This document shows positions 19,582-31,764 of a stretch of DNA of 41,958 bases, piece by piece. The stretch's first letter is position 1; every line of letters starts with the position of its first letter. This DNA is from Prasinococcaceae sp. CCMP 1430 (lineage: Eukaryota > Prasinodermophyta > Palmophyllophyceae > Prasinococcales > Prasinococcaceae), in assembly GCA_013416795.1 (NCBI GenBank), contig RQSC01000024.1, positions 225,982 through 267,939 of the forward strand, given 5' to 3'. The position numbers were made by a program, and so were the translations under genes. Below the pieces are notes generated by a model. It searched no databases and was not told where the DNA came from. It saw nothing but the letters and a program-made list of their open reading frames with translations.

Positions 19582-21794
19582 CGAGGCGTACATTGCAGCG
19601 ATCTCCTTGCTATACTTCTCCTTGAGCTGCGGACGCTTCGCCTTAAAAGTGGGCGTCGTGAGGCCGTTGTCCACGCTCCAAAGCTCCCAGTCGAGCATGA
19701 CAGCCTTTGGCAGCTCGAAGCCCTGCAGGCGCGACTTGGCGCCCTCCTTGAGCATGGAAGCGAGCACCGCCTCGCGCGCCTCGGGCAGCCGCGAGAGCGC
19801 CTCGGGCGTGCGCTCACCACCGATGCCGTTCTCGTCCGCCCAGGCGACGATGGCCTCTGGGTCGACGACGACCACCGACACGAGGCACGGCTGCAACGAG
19901 TCGCCGTGCACGAAGACCTGGGCGGCAAGCGGAGAGCGGCCGAAAACGCCCTCGAGCTTCTCAGGGGCGACGTACTCGCCTTGTGCAAGCTTGAAAATAT
20001 TCTTCTTTCGGTCGATAACCTTGAGGCGCCCGCCGGGGATCCACGTGCCAATGTCCCCTGTGTGCAGCCAGCCGTCCCCATCGATTGTCTCGCGGGTCTT
20101 TTTCTCGTCCTTGAGATACCCGCGGAAGACGCTCGGGCCGCGCACGCAGATCTCACCTCGCGCAAATGGCTTATCGCTCGTCGTGTAATTCATCTCGGGC
20201 ACCGACACGAGCTTGATTTCGTTGACGACGGCCGGCGGCCCGACGTTGCCACCCTCCGTCTCCCCGGGCGCCGTCGAAGACATCACGCCGCCCTCGGTCA
20301 TGCCATAGCCCTCTACTACCTCGCAGCTGAAAGCAGCGCGCAGGAAGTCGAGCACTTCAGCGCTGATGGGCGCCGAGCCGGTGGTCATCACACGCACCCG
20401 CCCGCCGAGCTTTGCCTTAATCTTGTTGAAGACCAGCCGCTCCCAAATCGGGTTGGGCTTCTTGCCCGCCTTGTATGCCGCGCGGTTGGATGCCATGGCC
20501 ATTGCGAACAGCCGCTGCTTCACGGCACCGCCCTCGCGTACCTGCTGGTGGACCTGGCGGAGGCACCAAGGTGGCGCCAGGCGCGCGGCAGTCGCGACGG
20601 GTGTCAGCTTTTGAAGCCAATGCAGCACACGAGCGAGGGCGCAGCGGAGGGGACGAATCCAACGTCCACATGCACGCGCGCGTTCGCGCGGGTACTCACC
20701 CCATCGTAGATGCGGTTGAACAGGCGCGGCACAGAAGAAAAACACGTAGGCCTGAGTTCGGCGATGTCATCCAGTAGCTTGAGCATGTCACCGCGGAAGA
20801 AACCACAGCGCACACCACGGTGCAGGTTGGACACCAGGGCGAGGCGCTCGTAGATGTGCGCCAGCGGTAGGTACGAGATGTGTGTGTCAATGGTGTCAGG
20901 GTCCGTCTTGCCGACCATCATGCGGCGCTCACACGAGGCCGCGTTGGACACCAGATTGCGGTGGGTGATGAGCGCGCCCTTAGGCAGACCCGTCGTGCCG
21001 CTCGTGTAGCAGACGGTCGCGACGTCGTCCGCATCGCCGGGCGTAAACTCCCGCGGATTCTGTGCGCCCTCGCTCAGCATCACCGAGTAGTGCACCACGT
21101 CTGCGCTCGGGCACACTGGCAGCGCCTTGTCCGACATGAGCGTGTGCTCGGGCGCCACCACCACCAACTTAACATTGGTCTTGGGCACGACGGGCATGAG
21201 CTTGGCGAGCTCATTTGTGGAGCACACGACCGCCTTGAGGTTCGCGTGGTTGCAGATATACTCCACCACGTCCGCACCGAGAGTGTCGTATAGCGGCACA
21301 GACACGATCCCCATCGCGGAGCACGCGAGCTCGGCGACGGCCCACTCCAAGCGATTCACCATGTACAGGCCGACTGCATCTCCCTTGAAGATGCCGCGGC
21401 CGCGCAGCGCAGAACCGAGGTTCGCGCGCGCTTCAGCCACCTGCTTGTAGGTGTGCCACACGTACGGCTCGCGGCCCGGCGGGGGCGCGCGTGTACCCAT
21501 GCACTCGCGGTCAGCGTACCTCTTCAGCCCCGCCTCGAAGCTGTCGTGGGTCGTGCGCACGAGGGGGTCGTCCTCGTAGAAGTCGATCAGCGCCCGCGGC
21601 GACTGGGCGCTGCGGTAGACGTCCCAGTTGGAGTCGTTCAGGCGCTCGGGTAACACGGCTGCCAGACCGGCCGGCGACGCGCCGATCGCCACGCTCGCCT
21701 CGAGTGCTCCAGCCTCATCCCTGCTGGCCTGTGTGCCCCTCCCTGCGCACACATGGCACGCGACCGCCGCGGCACGGCGCCGCGCGGCGTCCAT
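19573..21794 (-). CDS. LACS: Long-chain acyl-CoA synthetase (LACS), two exons
   Basis: Joining complement(20700-21794) to complement(19573-20553) gives 691 residues. The intron 20554-20699 has donor GGG|GTGAGT and acceptor CGCCAG, phase 0, restoring RLFNRIYDG|VHQQVREGG as in known LACS. ATG is at 21794 and the TAG at 19573-19575. The adenylation domain shows YTSGTTGLPKGALITH (263-278, ATP-binding loop), ISYLPLAHIYER, YGMTEGG (448-454), GWLHTGDIG (526-534) and the fatty-acyl-CoA synthetase signature through DRKKNIFKLAQGEYVAPEKLE (about 546-566). It activates long-chain fatty acids to acyl-CoA with ATP. The first ~50 residues are Ala-rich with one Cys-containing patch, and may be a targeting peptide. 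No peroxisomal SKL-type end is seen (it ends SLN). Length is normal for the family. Confidence 0.93.
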
Positions 21795-22716
21795 CGCGCT
21801 GAGCGAGGCGCGCGCGGGCCGTGAGGATGGTGAGGTCAGCGCGAGTTGCGGGCGCGCTCGTCGATGCTCGTCTGATACTCACGTGCGCGATGGGGGCCGC
21901 GCGGCGCAAGCCGGCAGCGCCAAGACGCGCCAGCCTGCGCGCGGCGCCTCCTCAGCCCTCTGCGCTCGCCTAGATCCCCCCGTTTACCGCCTCCTCTACC
22001 ACTTCCTCCCTCCCACCCACATCAACACCCCTGGCGCGCCGCGCAGGCCCCGACCGACCTGGTCCACGCCGCGAGCGCGAATCGGAAGTGCCGCGGCTGC
22101 CCCCGCGCGGCGCGGCGCGCAGGCGCGCGAAGGCGCGCCCGCCTCCGCACCGCCGCTCGCACGAGGCGCGCGCGCGCGTGACAGGAGGCTCCTTGACCAA
22201 TCCCAGCCCCTCGCGCCCTCACCTGCCCTCGCCCCGACGCAGCGCGTACGCGCTGTGGGGGTGCTGCGGAGCAGAAAAGCGTCGTCTCGAGAGAGCGAGA
22301 GGGAAAAAAACAGAGCTGCAATATAAAAACGGGAGAGTAATAGCATATGTCGAAATGAATTGGATTCTTCACGCGCGAACGCAGATGCGGATCTTTTTTT
22401 TTTTTTTTTACGCGGGGGCGCCACGNNNNNNNNNNNNNNNNNNNNNNNNNNNNNNNNNNNNNNNNNNNNNNNNNNNNNNNNNNNNNNNNNCGGCGTCCGC
22501 CGCCGCCGGGCCGCGAGTCGCGCGAATGTGTACGTCAGCGGCCGCGCGGCGGCCGCGCGGCGCGCGAGCGCAGCGGCACGACGCGTGTCAGTGCGAACCC
22601 TAAGTGGTGCACCGGTGCGGCGCCCTCTCTCTCTCGTGCTGACTCGTGCGCGCCGCCGCTGGCCTTATGCCCCACCACACGTCGTCCCACTCAACCTCGC
22701 ATCGCCTGTCTCACAG
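21795..22716. promoter_or_regulatory. Divergent intergenic region containing an assembly gap
   Basis: The region lies between the LACS ATG (minus) and the first recognised exon of the plus-strand gene ending at 23379. It carries GC-rich DNA, an 18-T tract (about 22393-22409) and 65 undetermined bases. Both promoters, and probably the first exon of the plus gene, fall here or in the gap. Confidence 0.5.
22426..22490. other. Assembly gap (65 N)
   Basis: A run of 65 undetermined bases preceded by a poly-T tract and a GC-rich block. The true length is unknown. Confidence 0.98.
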
Positions 22717-23379
22717 ATGCTGCCGCCGCTGATACCGCCGAAGAGTCCTCCAAGGCCGCGCTCGATGCGCTCATGGCCGAGTCGTGGAAGGACGGAGTGT
22801 ACCCGGCGATGCACTACAAGGTGCGCGCGTGGCTGCGGCGCAGGGCCGCGGCGCGGTTGCCGCGCCCCGCCTGGCCACTCTCGCTCGCCTGCCTGCGATT
22901 GACACCACGCCGCCGTCTCTGACGCCGCGCGCCGCTGCCGCTCGCCTCCCCTGCAGATCGACGCGGCGTACAAGAAGGCCCCCGAGGGCGAGACCAAGGA
23001 CAAGCTCTTCGCGGCGATGAAGAGCGCCGAGGCGGTCACGGACTTCGGTGCCATCATCGACCACTTCCGCACGGAGGTGGACGAGCAGACCGGCGGCAAG
23101 TTCGGCGACAGCACCGCGAAAGAGCTGAGCGACGAGCACGCGGCGACGCTGCATCTCATCCTGGAGCGCTACGAGGAGTATCTCGGCTCGTTCGGCGAGG
23201 ACGAGGCCGAGCTGAGCAAGAAGGTGGAGCAGGAGCTGGGATGGAGCATGCTGCAGCTGAAGCAGCGCGTGACGGGCAACCTGGGCACTTCGTGGTCGGC
23301 GATGCCCGTCTTCGGCACCAGCGGCATGGCGGGCTCCATCGTCGACAAGCGCTCGCTCGGCGGCCAGAAGGCGTTGTGA
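22717..23379 (+). CDS. Unrecognised acidic helical protein, two exons seen, 5' end unresolved
   Basis: Exons 22717-22820 and 22957-23379 join across intron 22821-22956 (AAG|GTGCGC ... CTGCAG), phase 0, with TGA 23377-23379. The 5' exon starts after TCTCACAG (22709-22716) in a phase that needs one base from an earlier exon. The visible product reads ESSKAALDALMAESWKDGVYPAMHYK then IDAAYKKAPEG; an internal ATG at 22773 is another possible start. The upstream exon may lie in the N gap, or could be a tiny one at 22526-22529. The product (about 175 residues) is rich in Glu, Asp, Lys and Ala and mostly helical, with a small Gly/Ser tail (GTSWSAMPVFGTSGMAGS). I recognise no family. Strong GC3 codon use like the neighbouring tubulin suggests high expression. 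Confidence 0.65.
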
Positions 23380-25445
<2,066 letters not shown>

Positions 25446-25943
25446 GCGTCTCGCACCCATCTCACGCCGCGCCGCTCGATGTACAATATCTTGTAGCGCG
25501 CAACCCCAACCTTCACGCACAAAATCTCAAGCATGTAACAGCTCTCAGTTGCTACACAACATGGTGCAGCACATGCGAGGCGTGCTGGGTGAGGCGGAAG
25601 CGCGCCAATGCGCAGGCCCGCACTTCGTGGCACACCACGACCTGTACGGCGTCGGCCGCGATGCCATCTGCACCATGGGATGAGTATGTGTGTGTGTGCA
25701 CGCGCGCGCGCGCGCGCGCGTGGCGTAGATGTGTGTAAGTGGATCTTTTCTGTGTCTGAGTCACCCGAGGCCAGGGCCTGCGCCGGCGCGACGTGCGCGC
25801 TCTGTCCCCACCGAGCGCGTTCGAGCAGCGGCTGTTTTCGCGCGCGAACTCGCGAGGCTGCCACAGGTGGTGCCACAGAGCGCGCGTGGGAGAGAGCCCG
25901 CCCGCGCGCCCGGTGGGTCGGGCCGTTTGCGGCAGCTGGCACT
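25446..25943. other. Intergenic region after alpha-tubulin with GT/GC microsatellite
   Basis: These ~500 bp hold the tubulin 3' UTR and the promoter of the LpxB-like gene. A (GT)n(GC)n tract sits at about 25687-25721. The frame of the next gene is open through much of it, but the translation (Arg/Ala/Cys-rich) does not look like protein. Confidence 0.45.
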
Positions 25944-27665
25944 ATGGTGCCAACGCCAGCGTGCGGGCTGCCGCGGGCCCGCCCGCTCTCCCGCGTACCG
26001 GGCGGCGCACGCGCCGTCGCGCCCGCTGGTGCTGGCGGCGTGCGCACGCGCGTACGCCCGTGTGCGAGGGCGGGCGCCGGCGCCAGCGCTGGCAGCAGGC
26101 GGGATGGCGCCGACGTTGGCGCCGCTGGCGTCGGCACCGAGGTCGGGGCTGACGGCGATGGCGTGGACGTTGTGCTCATCACGAATGGCCCGGGCGAGCT
26201 CACGTCGTGGGTACAGCCTGTTGCCGCCGCACTTCGGGCGCGCGGGTGCGCGGATGCGGCGGCGCGCACGCGCGTGAGCGTCGTGCTCACGCCGTGCCCA
26301 CACGCGAGCGGCGCCGAGCCGGAGGCCGCCATGCGCATCGCAGACTCTGGCCGTGTCTGCGTCGCGGGCGACTTCTTCCGCCTGCTTCTGTTCCTGCGCG
26401 GCGCCGGCTGGCGGCGCTGGGGCTTCCGGAGGCGCGGCGTCGTGGTCTTCCTTGGTGGCGACCAGCTGCACGCGGTGCTGCTCGCGTGGCGACTCGGATA
26501 TGCGTGCGTGATCTACGCCGAAGAGGAGGCGCGCTGGCCGCGACTCGCGCGATACGCGTTGCGCTCGCCGGAGCTGCTCGTGAAAGTGCCGCAGAACGCA
26601 CGCGAACGCGGGTCGGCAAGGGTCGTCGGTGACCTTTTCGCGGACGCCGTGCGCGGGGGCAGCGCGGACGGCAGCGCCGGCGCCAAGTTCGACGCCAGTG
26701 TGCTGCCGCTCGCCAATGCGCGCGCAGGTGTCACGGATACGGATGCGCCAGCCGTCGCGGACGCCGTCGGGCACGTGAATTCAGACGCGAACGTGCTGAC
26801 AGTAGGCCTGCTGCCGGGTTCCAAGCTCGCGAAGCTGCTCATCGCCGTGCCCTTCATGCTAGCCACCGCCGACGCGCTGGTGAAAATCCTCGCACTCGCG
26901 AGCGCTGGAGACAACGCCGCATCCAGGAACGTGCGCTTCGTGCTGCCGCTGGCGCCGACAGCTGACGTGGACACCCTCGCACGCTGCGCACGCGCCGAGT
27001 CGAACGAGTACGTGCGCCGCCTCGGCTGGGCGGAGGCAGACCTGGAGGACCCCGCTGGCGAGCTCGAAGTGTGCGCCATCCGCACGCGTGCAGGCACGCG
27101 CGCGAGCGTTGTGCGCGCGAGCTTGCACAGACACGCGGCACCCTACGAAGTGTACACCGAGTGCGACCTGGTGCTCACGACCATTGGAACCAATACTGCC
27201 GAGCTAGGCGTGCTGGGCGTGCCCATGGTGGTCGTGCTGCCCACGCAAGCGCTGGAGGTCTTCAAGGGCGGCGCCGGGGGGATCGCCGGCCTCTTGTGCC
27301 GCCTCCCAGGCGCGCTGGGAGACTTCTTTACACGTCGCGTCAATGCTGCCCTTCTCGCTGCGGCGGGTGCGTTGGCATGGCCGAACCGATGGGCAGGTCG
27401 CGAGGTGGTACCGGAGCTCGTGGGCGCGCTCACACCCGAGACTGTCGCGCGAGCGTGTGCGAGTCTGCTCCTGGAGCCAGCGCGGCTGAGAGCCATGCGC
27501 GCAGAATTGAGAGCGGCGTCGGGTTCGCAGGGCGCCGCGCATGCCGGCGGCGCCGCGCACGCGCTCGTAGAGATGGCCGCGGAGGCGGTGGTGGAGAGGT
27601 GGCCACAGGGGAGCGGGTCGGGAGACGGACGAGGGCCCAACGAGGCCGCCTTCGCGCACGCATGA
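25944..27665 (+). CDS. Lipid-A-disaccharide-synthase-like glycosyltransferase of cyanobacterial/plastid type
   Basis: From ATG 25944 to TGA 27663-27665: 573 residues. The frame is open upstream, with other ATGs near 25680, but 25944 starts an Ala/Arg-rich, acid-poor stretch of ~50 residues that resembles a plastid transit peptide. The core begins VDVVLITNGPGELTSWVQPV (about 74-93) and continues with SVVLTPCPHASG, VVFLGGDQLHAVLLAWRLGY and YAEEEARW. These match the LpxB-related proteins of cyanobacteria, not classical Gram-negative LpxB. A second Rossmann half follows, with LLPGSKLAKL (about 291-300), YTECDLVLTTIGTNTAELGVLGVPMVVVLPTQ and a C-terminal helical region. It probably transfers a sugar to a lipid acceptor in the plastid, but no lipid A is expected there, so the substrate is unknown. 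No intron was needed. Confidence 0.8.
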   Translation: MVPTPACGLPRARPLSRVPGGARAVAPAGAGGVRTRVRPCARAGAGASAGSRRDGADVGAAGVGTEVGADGDGVDVVLITNGPGELTSWVQPVAAALRARGCADAAARTRVSVVLTPCPHASGAEPEAAMRIADSGRVCVAGDFFRLLLFLRGAGWRRWGFRRRGVVVFLGGDQLHAVLLAWRLGYACVIYAEEEARWPRLARYALRSPELLVKVPQNARERGSARVVGDLFADAVRGGSADGSAGAKFDASVLPLANARAGVTDTDAPAVADAVGHVNSDANVLTVGLLPGSKLAKLLIAVPFMLATADALVKILALASAGDNAASRNVRFVLPLAPTADVDTLARCARAESNEYVRRLGWAEADLEDPAGELEVCAIRTRAGTRASVVRASLHRHAAPYEVYTECDLVLTTIGTNTAELGVLGVPMVVVLPTQALEVFKGGAGGIAGLLCRLPGALGDFFTRRVNAALLAAAGALAWPNRWAGREVVPELVGALTPETVARACASLLLEPARLRAMRAELRAASGSQGAAHAGGAAHALVEMAAEAVVERWPQGSGSGDGRGPNEAAFAHA

Positions 27666-27748
27666 CGCGAGCTGCGCGAGCGTGCTCGGCTAATGTGGAC
27701 CATGTATTATGACGACGCAGCAATAGATATGCGTGCGTCATCAGTGTG

Positions 27749-28456
27749 CTATTCTGAGTCGCCCTCGCCACCTGGCGTCGCTATGTCACACGCGGCCATC
27801 CCCGCTGTGACTGCGTCGGCCGGCGTCGCTGCCATCGTAGGCACGAACGTCTGCGTCGGAGGTTCGCGCACCTCGCCCCCCATTTCCGCAGCCCCCTCGC
27901 TCCCGGCCGCGTCGGCACTCTGTGGCCCGATGCCCGCGCACATCTCGTCTCTGAACGAGCTCGTCAGCTTGCTGAGGCCCTCCTTAAACTTCTGCATGTC
28001 GCCAGCGTCCTGCGTTGCAAAGAATTCCATGAGCCGCTCCTTTTGGGCCTGCCACGCCGCTACCACCTCTGGGCTTTCATCCTGCAGGTAGAGCGCGTCT
28101 AGCTGGTCGAAGCCGCCAGCAAGCTTGGCGGCTACGCGACCTGTGCGCCGCGCGGGACCGTGCAACAGCCCACGAGCGTGCGGGCACGAAGGGATGCACC
28201 GCTTTGGTCAACAGCCAGCGCAAGCAAGCACAGGCGAAGGCGAGTCTACTCGCGTGCAATACGCGCGCGCGTGCCCGCACGCACCCCGGATAGCAGTTTG
28301 TGACATGCCGGCAGCGTCAGCCGCGGCCTCGGCCTCAGCGCCTGCGCTGTGCCTCGCAGGAGGCAGAGGCGGAGGCGGAGGCGCCGGCGGTGCTGCCGCT
28401 GCCTCCGCCGCGGGCGGGCCGTCCTCTGCGGCGGCGCGGTCATCGCTGCCGTCCAT
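27749..28456 (-). CDS. Unrecognised small protein, two exons
   Basis: Complement(28285-28456) joined to complement(27749-28140) gives 187 residues. The intron 28141-28284 has donor CCGGG|GTGCGT and acceptor GCGCACAG; the join is phase 1 and reads SQTAIRGRVAAKLAGG. ATG 28456 starts an Ala/Pro/Glu-rich N-terminus with a PPAPPPPPLPP run. A conserved-looking helical part follows: GGFDQLDALYLQDESPEVV, WQAQKERLMEFFATQDAGD and MQKFKEGLSKLTSSFRDEM. The last 50 residues are Ala/Pro/Gly-rich. The FDQLDALYLQDESPEV segment recalls histidine-phosphotransfer proteins, but no conserved His follows, so I do not assign one. The stop lies at 27749-27751, about 85 bp from the convergent LpxB-like gene. Confidence 0.6.
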
Positions 28457-28779
28457 CGCCTCAGCGCGCGCCTCCAAGACCCGCGCGGCGACACGCGGCG
28501 GCGCGTGCAGCGGCCACCAAGTGCCCCTTTCCCTTGCCCCCTCTCACCTCACGTGCGCGCGGCGAGCCTCAGTCGGCACTGCGGGCGCGCGCTTGCGCGA
28601 CCGCGGCGCTCGCGCTCTCGGGGAACCAGTTCCGGGTGAACGCAATTCAGTATCTCCCAGGTGGAGCACTAACCCGAATGGCTGCGTGGACGAGCAGGCC
28701 GAGGACAACGACATCGAGGCGGCGATCGTCACGATCGAGGGCGGCACGAGCTGAGAGTCTAAGTTACCCACGCTTACTA

Positions 28780-29644
28780 TTAGTCATCGGCATCGCCACC
28801 GCCGAGCGCGTCGACCACGAGCGGGGCAGCAGCGCCCACCAGAGCGAGCGCTGCGACTGCGAGCCGGCGTCGCGCGCGACGGCGGCGCGGCAGCGGTCGG
28901 CGCCGGCGTGGGCCTGCGCCGCCCCCCACTACGAACACGACGGTCCCCTGCGCGCACACGAGCGTCTCAGAGTCAGCGATTGCAAGGCGAAGATGCACGG
29001 ATGCACTGCTGCGCAACGGGGAAGGTGGGGAACGAGTGCGCGCGTCGCAAGGCCTGGGCACGTACTGGTAGCATTGCCGCCCAAGAACAGAGCGCGAAGG
29101 TCGGCAGTGGCACATCCTCGCATAGGCCGAAGGCGTAGTTGGAGAGCTCGTAAGGCAGCACTGGCGTCAGGCGTGCGAGAACGACCGCACGCGCTGCGCC
29201 GACGCGCTCGACGCTGCGCTCAAGCCGCTCGAGCGCGCCGCCAGCCACCCTCGCGGCGAATGGTCTCAAAGCGGAGCGTGCTGCAACGAAGGCGACGCAC
29301 GCAGCGAGTGTGGAGGACACGCTCACGGCAGCGACGCCCTTTGTGGGACCCCACAGCGCGCCAGCACCGACGCTGAGCACGGCTGTCGGCGGAAAGAAGA
29401 CGAGCGCCGACGAGCAGTAGAGCGCCGCGAACGCGCCATAGCGCGCCGCCGCGGGCAGCTCGCCGAGGGCGTCCGCAAACGTCGACGCATCACCCGCGAG
29501 CGCATCACCAAGTGCGCCCACGTCAAGTGCCACCGCTTGTCTCCTTCGCCGCCGCGCGCCCAGCCGCTGCCCCGCGCGGCTGGCGCGCGGCTGTAGCGTG
29601 CGCCTGCCGGCCGGCCGGGCAAGCGCCTGCTGCGCAGCAGCCAT
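28780..29644 (-). CDS. VTT-domain (TVP38/TMEM64/DedA-type) membrane protein, likely plastid-targeted
   Basis: Complement(29066-29644) joined to complement(28780-28947) gives 248 residues. The intron 28948-29065 has donor CCA|GTACGT and acceptor GCGCGCAG, phase 0; the join AAMLP|GTVVFVVGG rebuilds the MLPGT motif of the family. Other VTT features are FFPPTAVLSVGAGALWGP (re-entrant loop), a long helix ending FVAARSALRPF, and ARLTPVLPYELSNYAFGL. The proposed start ATG 29644 (MAAAQQALARPAGRR) gives a basic, acid-free leader like a transit peptide. Upstream ATGs at 29722 and 29749 would add a polyglycine read from the poly-C tract and are less likely. VTT proteins act as lipid scramblases or transporters in Golgi, ER or plastid membranes. 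Stop TAA is 28780-28782. Confidence 0.85.
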
Positions 29645-29674
29645 CGGCCTGAGGCCCGGCGCGCGGTGCAGCCG

Positions 29675-29711
<37 letters not shown>

Positions 29712-29980
29712 CCCTCGAGCATGCAGCGGTGTGGCAAGCACACGCACATGAGCGTTATCCAACCCTGCCAATGCCCGGCGTTAGGGTTGGGACTGTGCCC
29801 GCAAGCTTGAGCACGCGATTATTGATCCAGAGTGATGGGTGATTTCCAGGTCGGATTTAGGGATAAACGACAAGGGTTTACGTACACGTGGCGCTATCCA
29901 GCGGGTTCCCGCGGGGTGTCGTCTGAGGTGCGAGTGGGGGGCGGCACAGGCGCGGTCCTTGGCGAGGCGCGCCGTCGAAG
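29645..29980. promoter_or_regulatory. Divergent intergenic region with poly-C tract
   Basis: 336 bp separate the starts of the VTT gene (minus) and the renalase-like gene (plus), so it should hold both promoters. It contains the 34-bp poly-C run and, near 29820-29880, a less GC-rich block. No TATA box is evident. Confidence 0.45.
29675..29708. repeat. Poly-C homopolymer, 34 bp
   Basis: An uninterrupted run of 34 C on plus (G on minus), 31 bp upstream of the likely VTT start. Length of such a run in an assembly is unreliable. Confidence 0.95.
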
Positions 29981-31598
29981 ATGGCGGCAGGCGGCGGTCC
30001 CGCGGCCTCCGTGGTGCCGCCGCACATCGCCGTTGTCGGGGGTGGCGTCGCCGGCTGCGCGGCAAGCGCTCCGCGCGTGAAGTTCTCACGCTGCACACGC
30101 GGTGAGCCTCGCCGCCGACAGTGTATTCCCGCGCGCTCGCGCGCGCGGGCGCGGCGCGCGTGACAGTGCTCGACTACGGCTCAAGAGGCGTGGGAGGCCG
30201 CGCGTCCCACCGGGAGCGGCGAGGGGCCACGGACGGTCCGCCTGACTCGCGGCACGATCATGGGTGCCAGCACGTGTGTGTGCGCGCGGACGCATCGCGG
30301 GTGTGGCGCGACACGGTTGCCGAGTGGGTGGCGGCCGGCGCCCTCGAGTCCTGGACGCCGCGAGTGGCTGCGGTCGGCGCCGGTGCCGACGCCAGCTTCT
30401 TCGGTGCATCAGCCACGCTCGCTGCACGCGACGGCGGGGCGCTCGAGGCGCTGAGCGTTGAAGAGCGCCCACCCACGGCCGAGAGACTGTACACTGCGCG
30501 AGGTGGACAGCGCAACCTTTGCGAGGCGCTGCTGCGTGGGCTTGACGGCGTGTGCGTGCGGCGCGGCGTGCGCGTGCGTGCTATTGAGCGCGTCGAGAGC
30601 GCGCAGCGGTGGGTGCTGCGTGGCAATCCGGGCAACGATGCTCACCACGAGGCCAGCGAGGCGCGCGTGGGCACCGTCGACGAGGTTGAGCTGCTCACCG
30701 CCGATGGCGTCGTATTTACCGATTCCATGTGCGCCTTCCCGGACTGGCACCGCGCGGCAGTGCTAGGGCTGCATGCTGAGGCGCCCGCGCTTGCGGCCGC
30801 CATGAGCGCGCGCCGCATGGCGCCCCTCTTCGCGTGCATGCTATCTTTCGAGTCCGCACCGGTGCTGCCGCTCAGGTTTGACGCATGCGTCATGGGCGCG
30901 CCCGGCGGCGAGGACGTCGAAGAGAGCGTGCTGCAGTGGGCGTGCAATAACGGCAGCAAGCCGGGGGGCGAGGGGACGCACGAGCAGTGCTGGACGCTGG
31001 TGTCCACGCGCACTTTTGCAGAGTCGTGCCTTCGCGATGAGCCCATGTCGGCACCCACGGCGGAGGGTGGCGCATCAGGAGAACATCAGGGCGCGTCGCG
31101 CGTGTACCGGCCCCAGGAGCAGTGGTACCTGAAATCAGCGCCCGCCGAGGCGATGGTGATCGCCTTCAAGCGCGCCTGTGAGGGGGCGGGTCTCGTGCCC
31201 ACCGGCTTCCAGTGGCCGCGCGTGGCACACAGCGTGTGCCAGCGCTGGGGTGCCGCGTACGTCGACATGGACGCGAGCGAATATGTCGAGAGAGGGCTCT
31301 GGCGCGGTGAGGCTGCAGGCGACGGTAGTGGCGCTGGCACGCACACCGCGCCGTACCTTCTCGACGAGGAGCTAGGTGAGTGCACACCCCCAGCCACCAC
31401 CGCACCTCATGGCGCCGCACCCACGTGCTGACGCGCGCGCCCGCGCGCCGTCGACTTGCTCCGCTCCCAGGGCTGGCGGCGGGTGGCGACTTCTGCGGTA
31501 GCGGCCGCGGAGTCGAGGACGCCGCGCTGAGCGGGGCAGCCGCAGCGACGGCGCTGGCCAAGGCTCTCTCAAGAGCGCCACATCGAGGTGCCATTTAG
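29981..31598 (+). CDS. Renalase-like FAD/NAD(P)-binding amine oxidase, three exons
   Basis: Exon 1 from ATG 29981 (AAGATGG context) encodes IAVVGGGVAGCAA, the dinucleotide-binding GxGxxG. Exon 2 (30122-31375) continues with RALARAGAARVTVLDYGSRGVGGRAS, the end of the Rossmann unit with its acidic residue. Exon 3 (31471-31598) ends GDFCGSGRGVEDAALSGAAAATALAKAL, the C-terminal FAD-contact motif. Intron 2 (31376-31470) is G|GTGAGT ... CTCCCAG, phase 1. Intron 1 is unclear: GT-AG at 30102-30121 would be only 20 nt, while GC-AG at 30066-30121 gives a 56-nt intron and a better Rossmann loop; both fit the phase. The middle has PPTAERLYTARGGQRNLCEALLRGL, typical of the renalase/amine-oxidase family. 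Total about 480 residues. Substrate unknown; such enzymes oxidise amines or dihydro-nicotinamide isomers. Confidence 0.82.
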
Positions 31599-31764
31599 TA
31601 ATTTGTTAATTTTGCCCCGCCCAGCTGCACATTTGCAACGCTTCGCACCGGGCGAGGACGCATCTGACACACGGCTGCGCGGCTCAGCTTGGACGCGCGC
31701 AACCCCAGCGCGCGCCTGAAGAGAGCGCACGAGCCGCACATACGCACGATCGTGTACCCGCACA

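Noticed and set aside
27749-28140. Histidine phosphotransfer (HPt) domain in the small minus gene
   Set aside because: FDQLDALYLQDESPEV recalls HPt helices, but no conserved phospho-accepting His follows.
28300-29376. 358-codon plus frame over 28.3-29.4 kb
   Set aside because: Antisense to exon 1 of the small minus gene and to the VTT gene.
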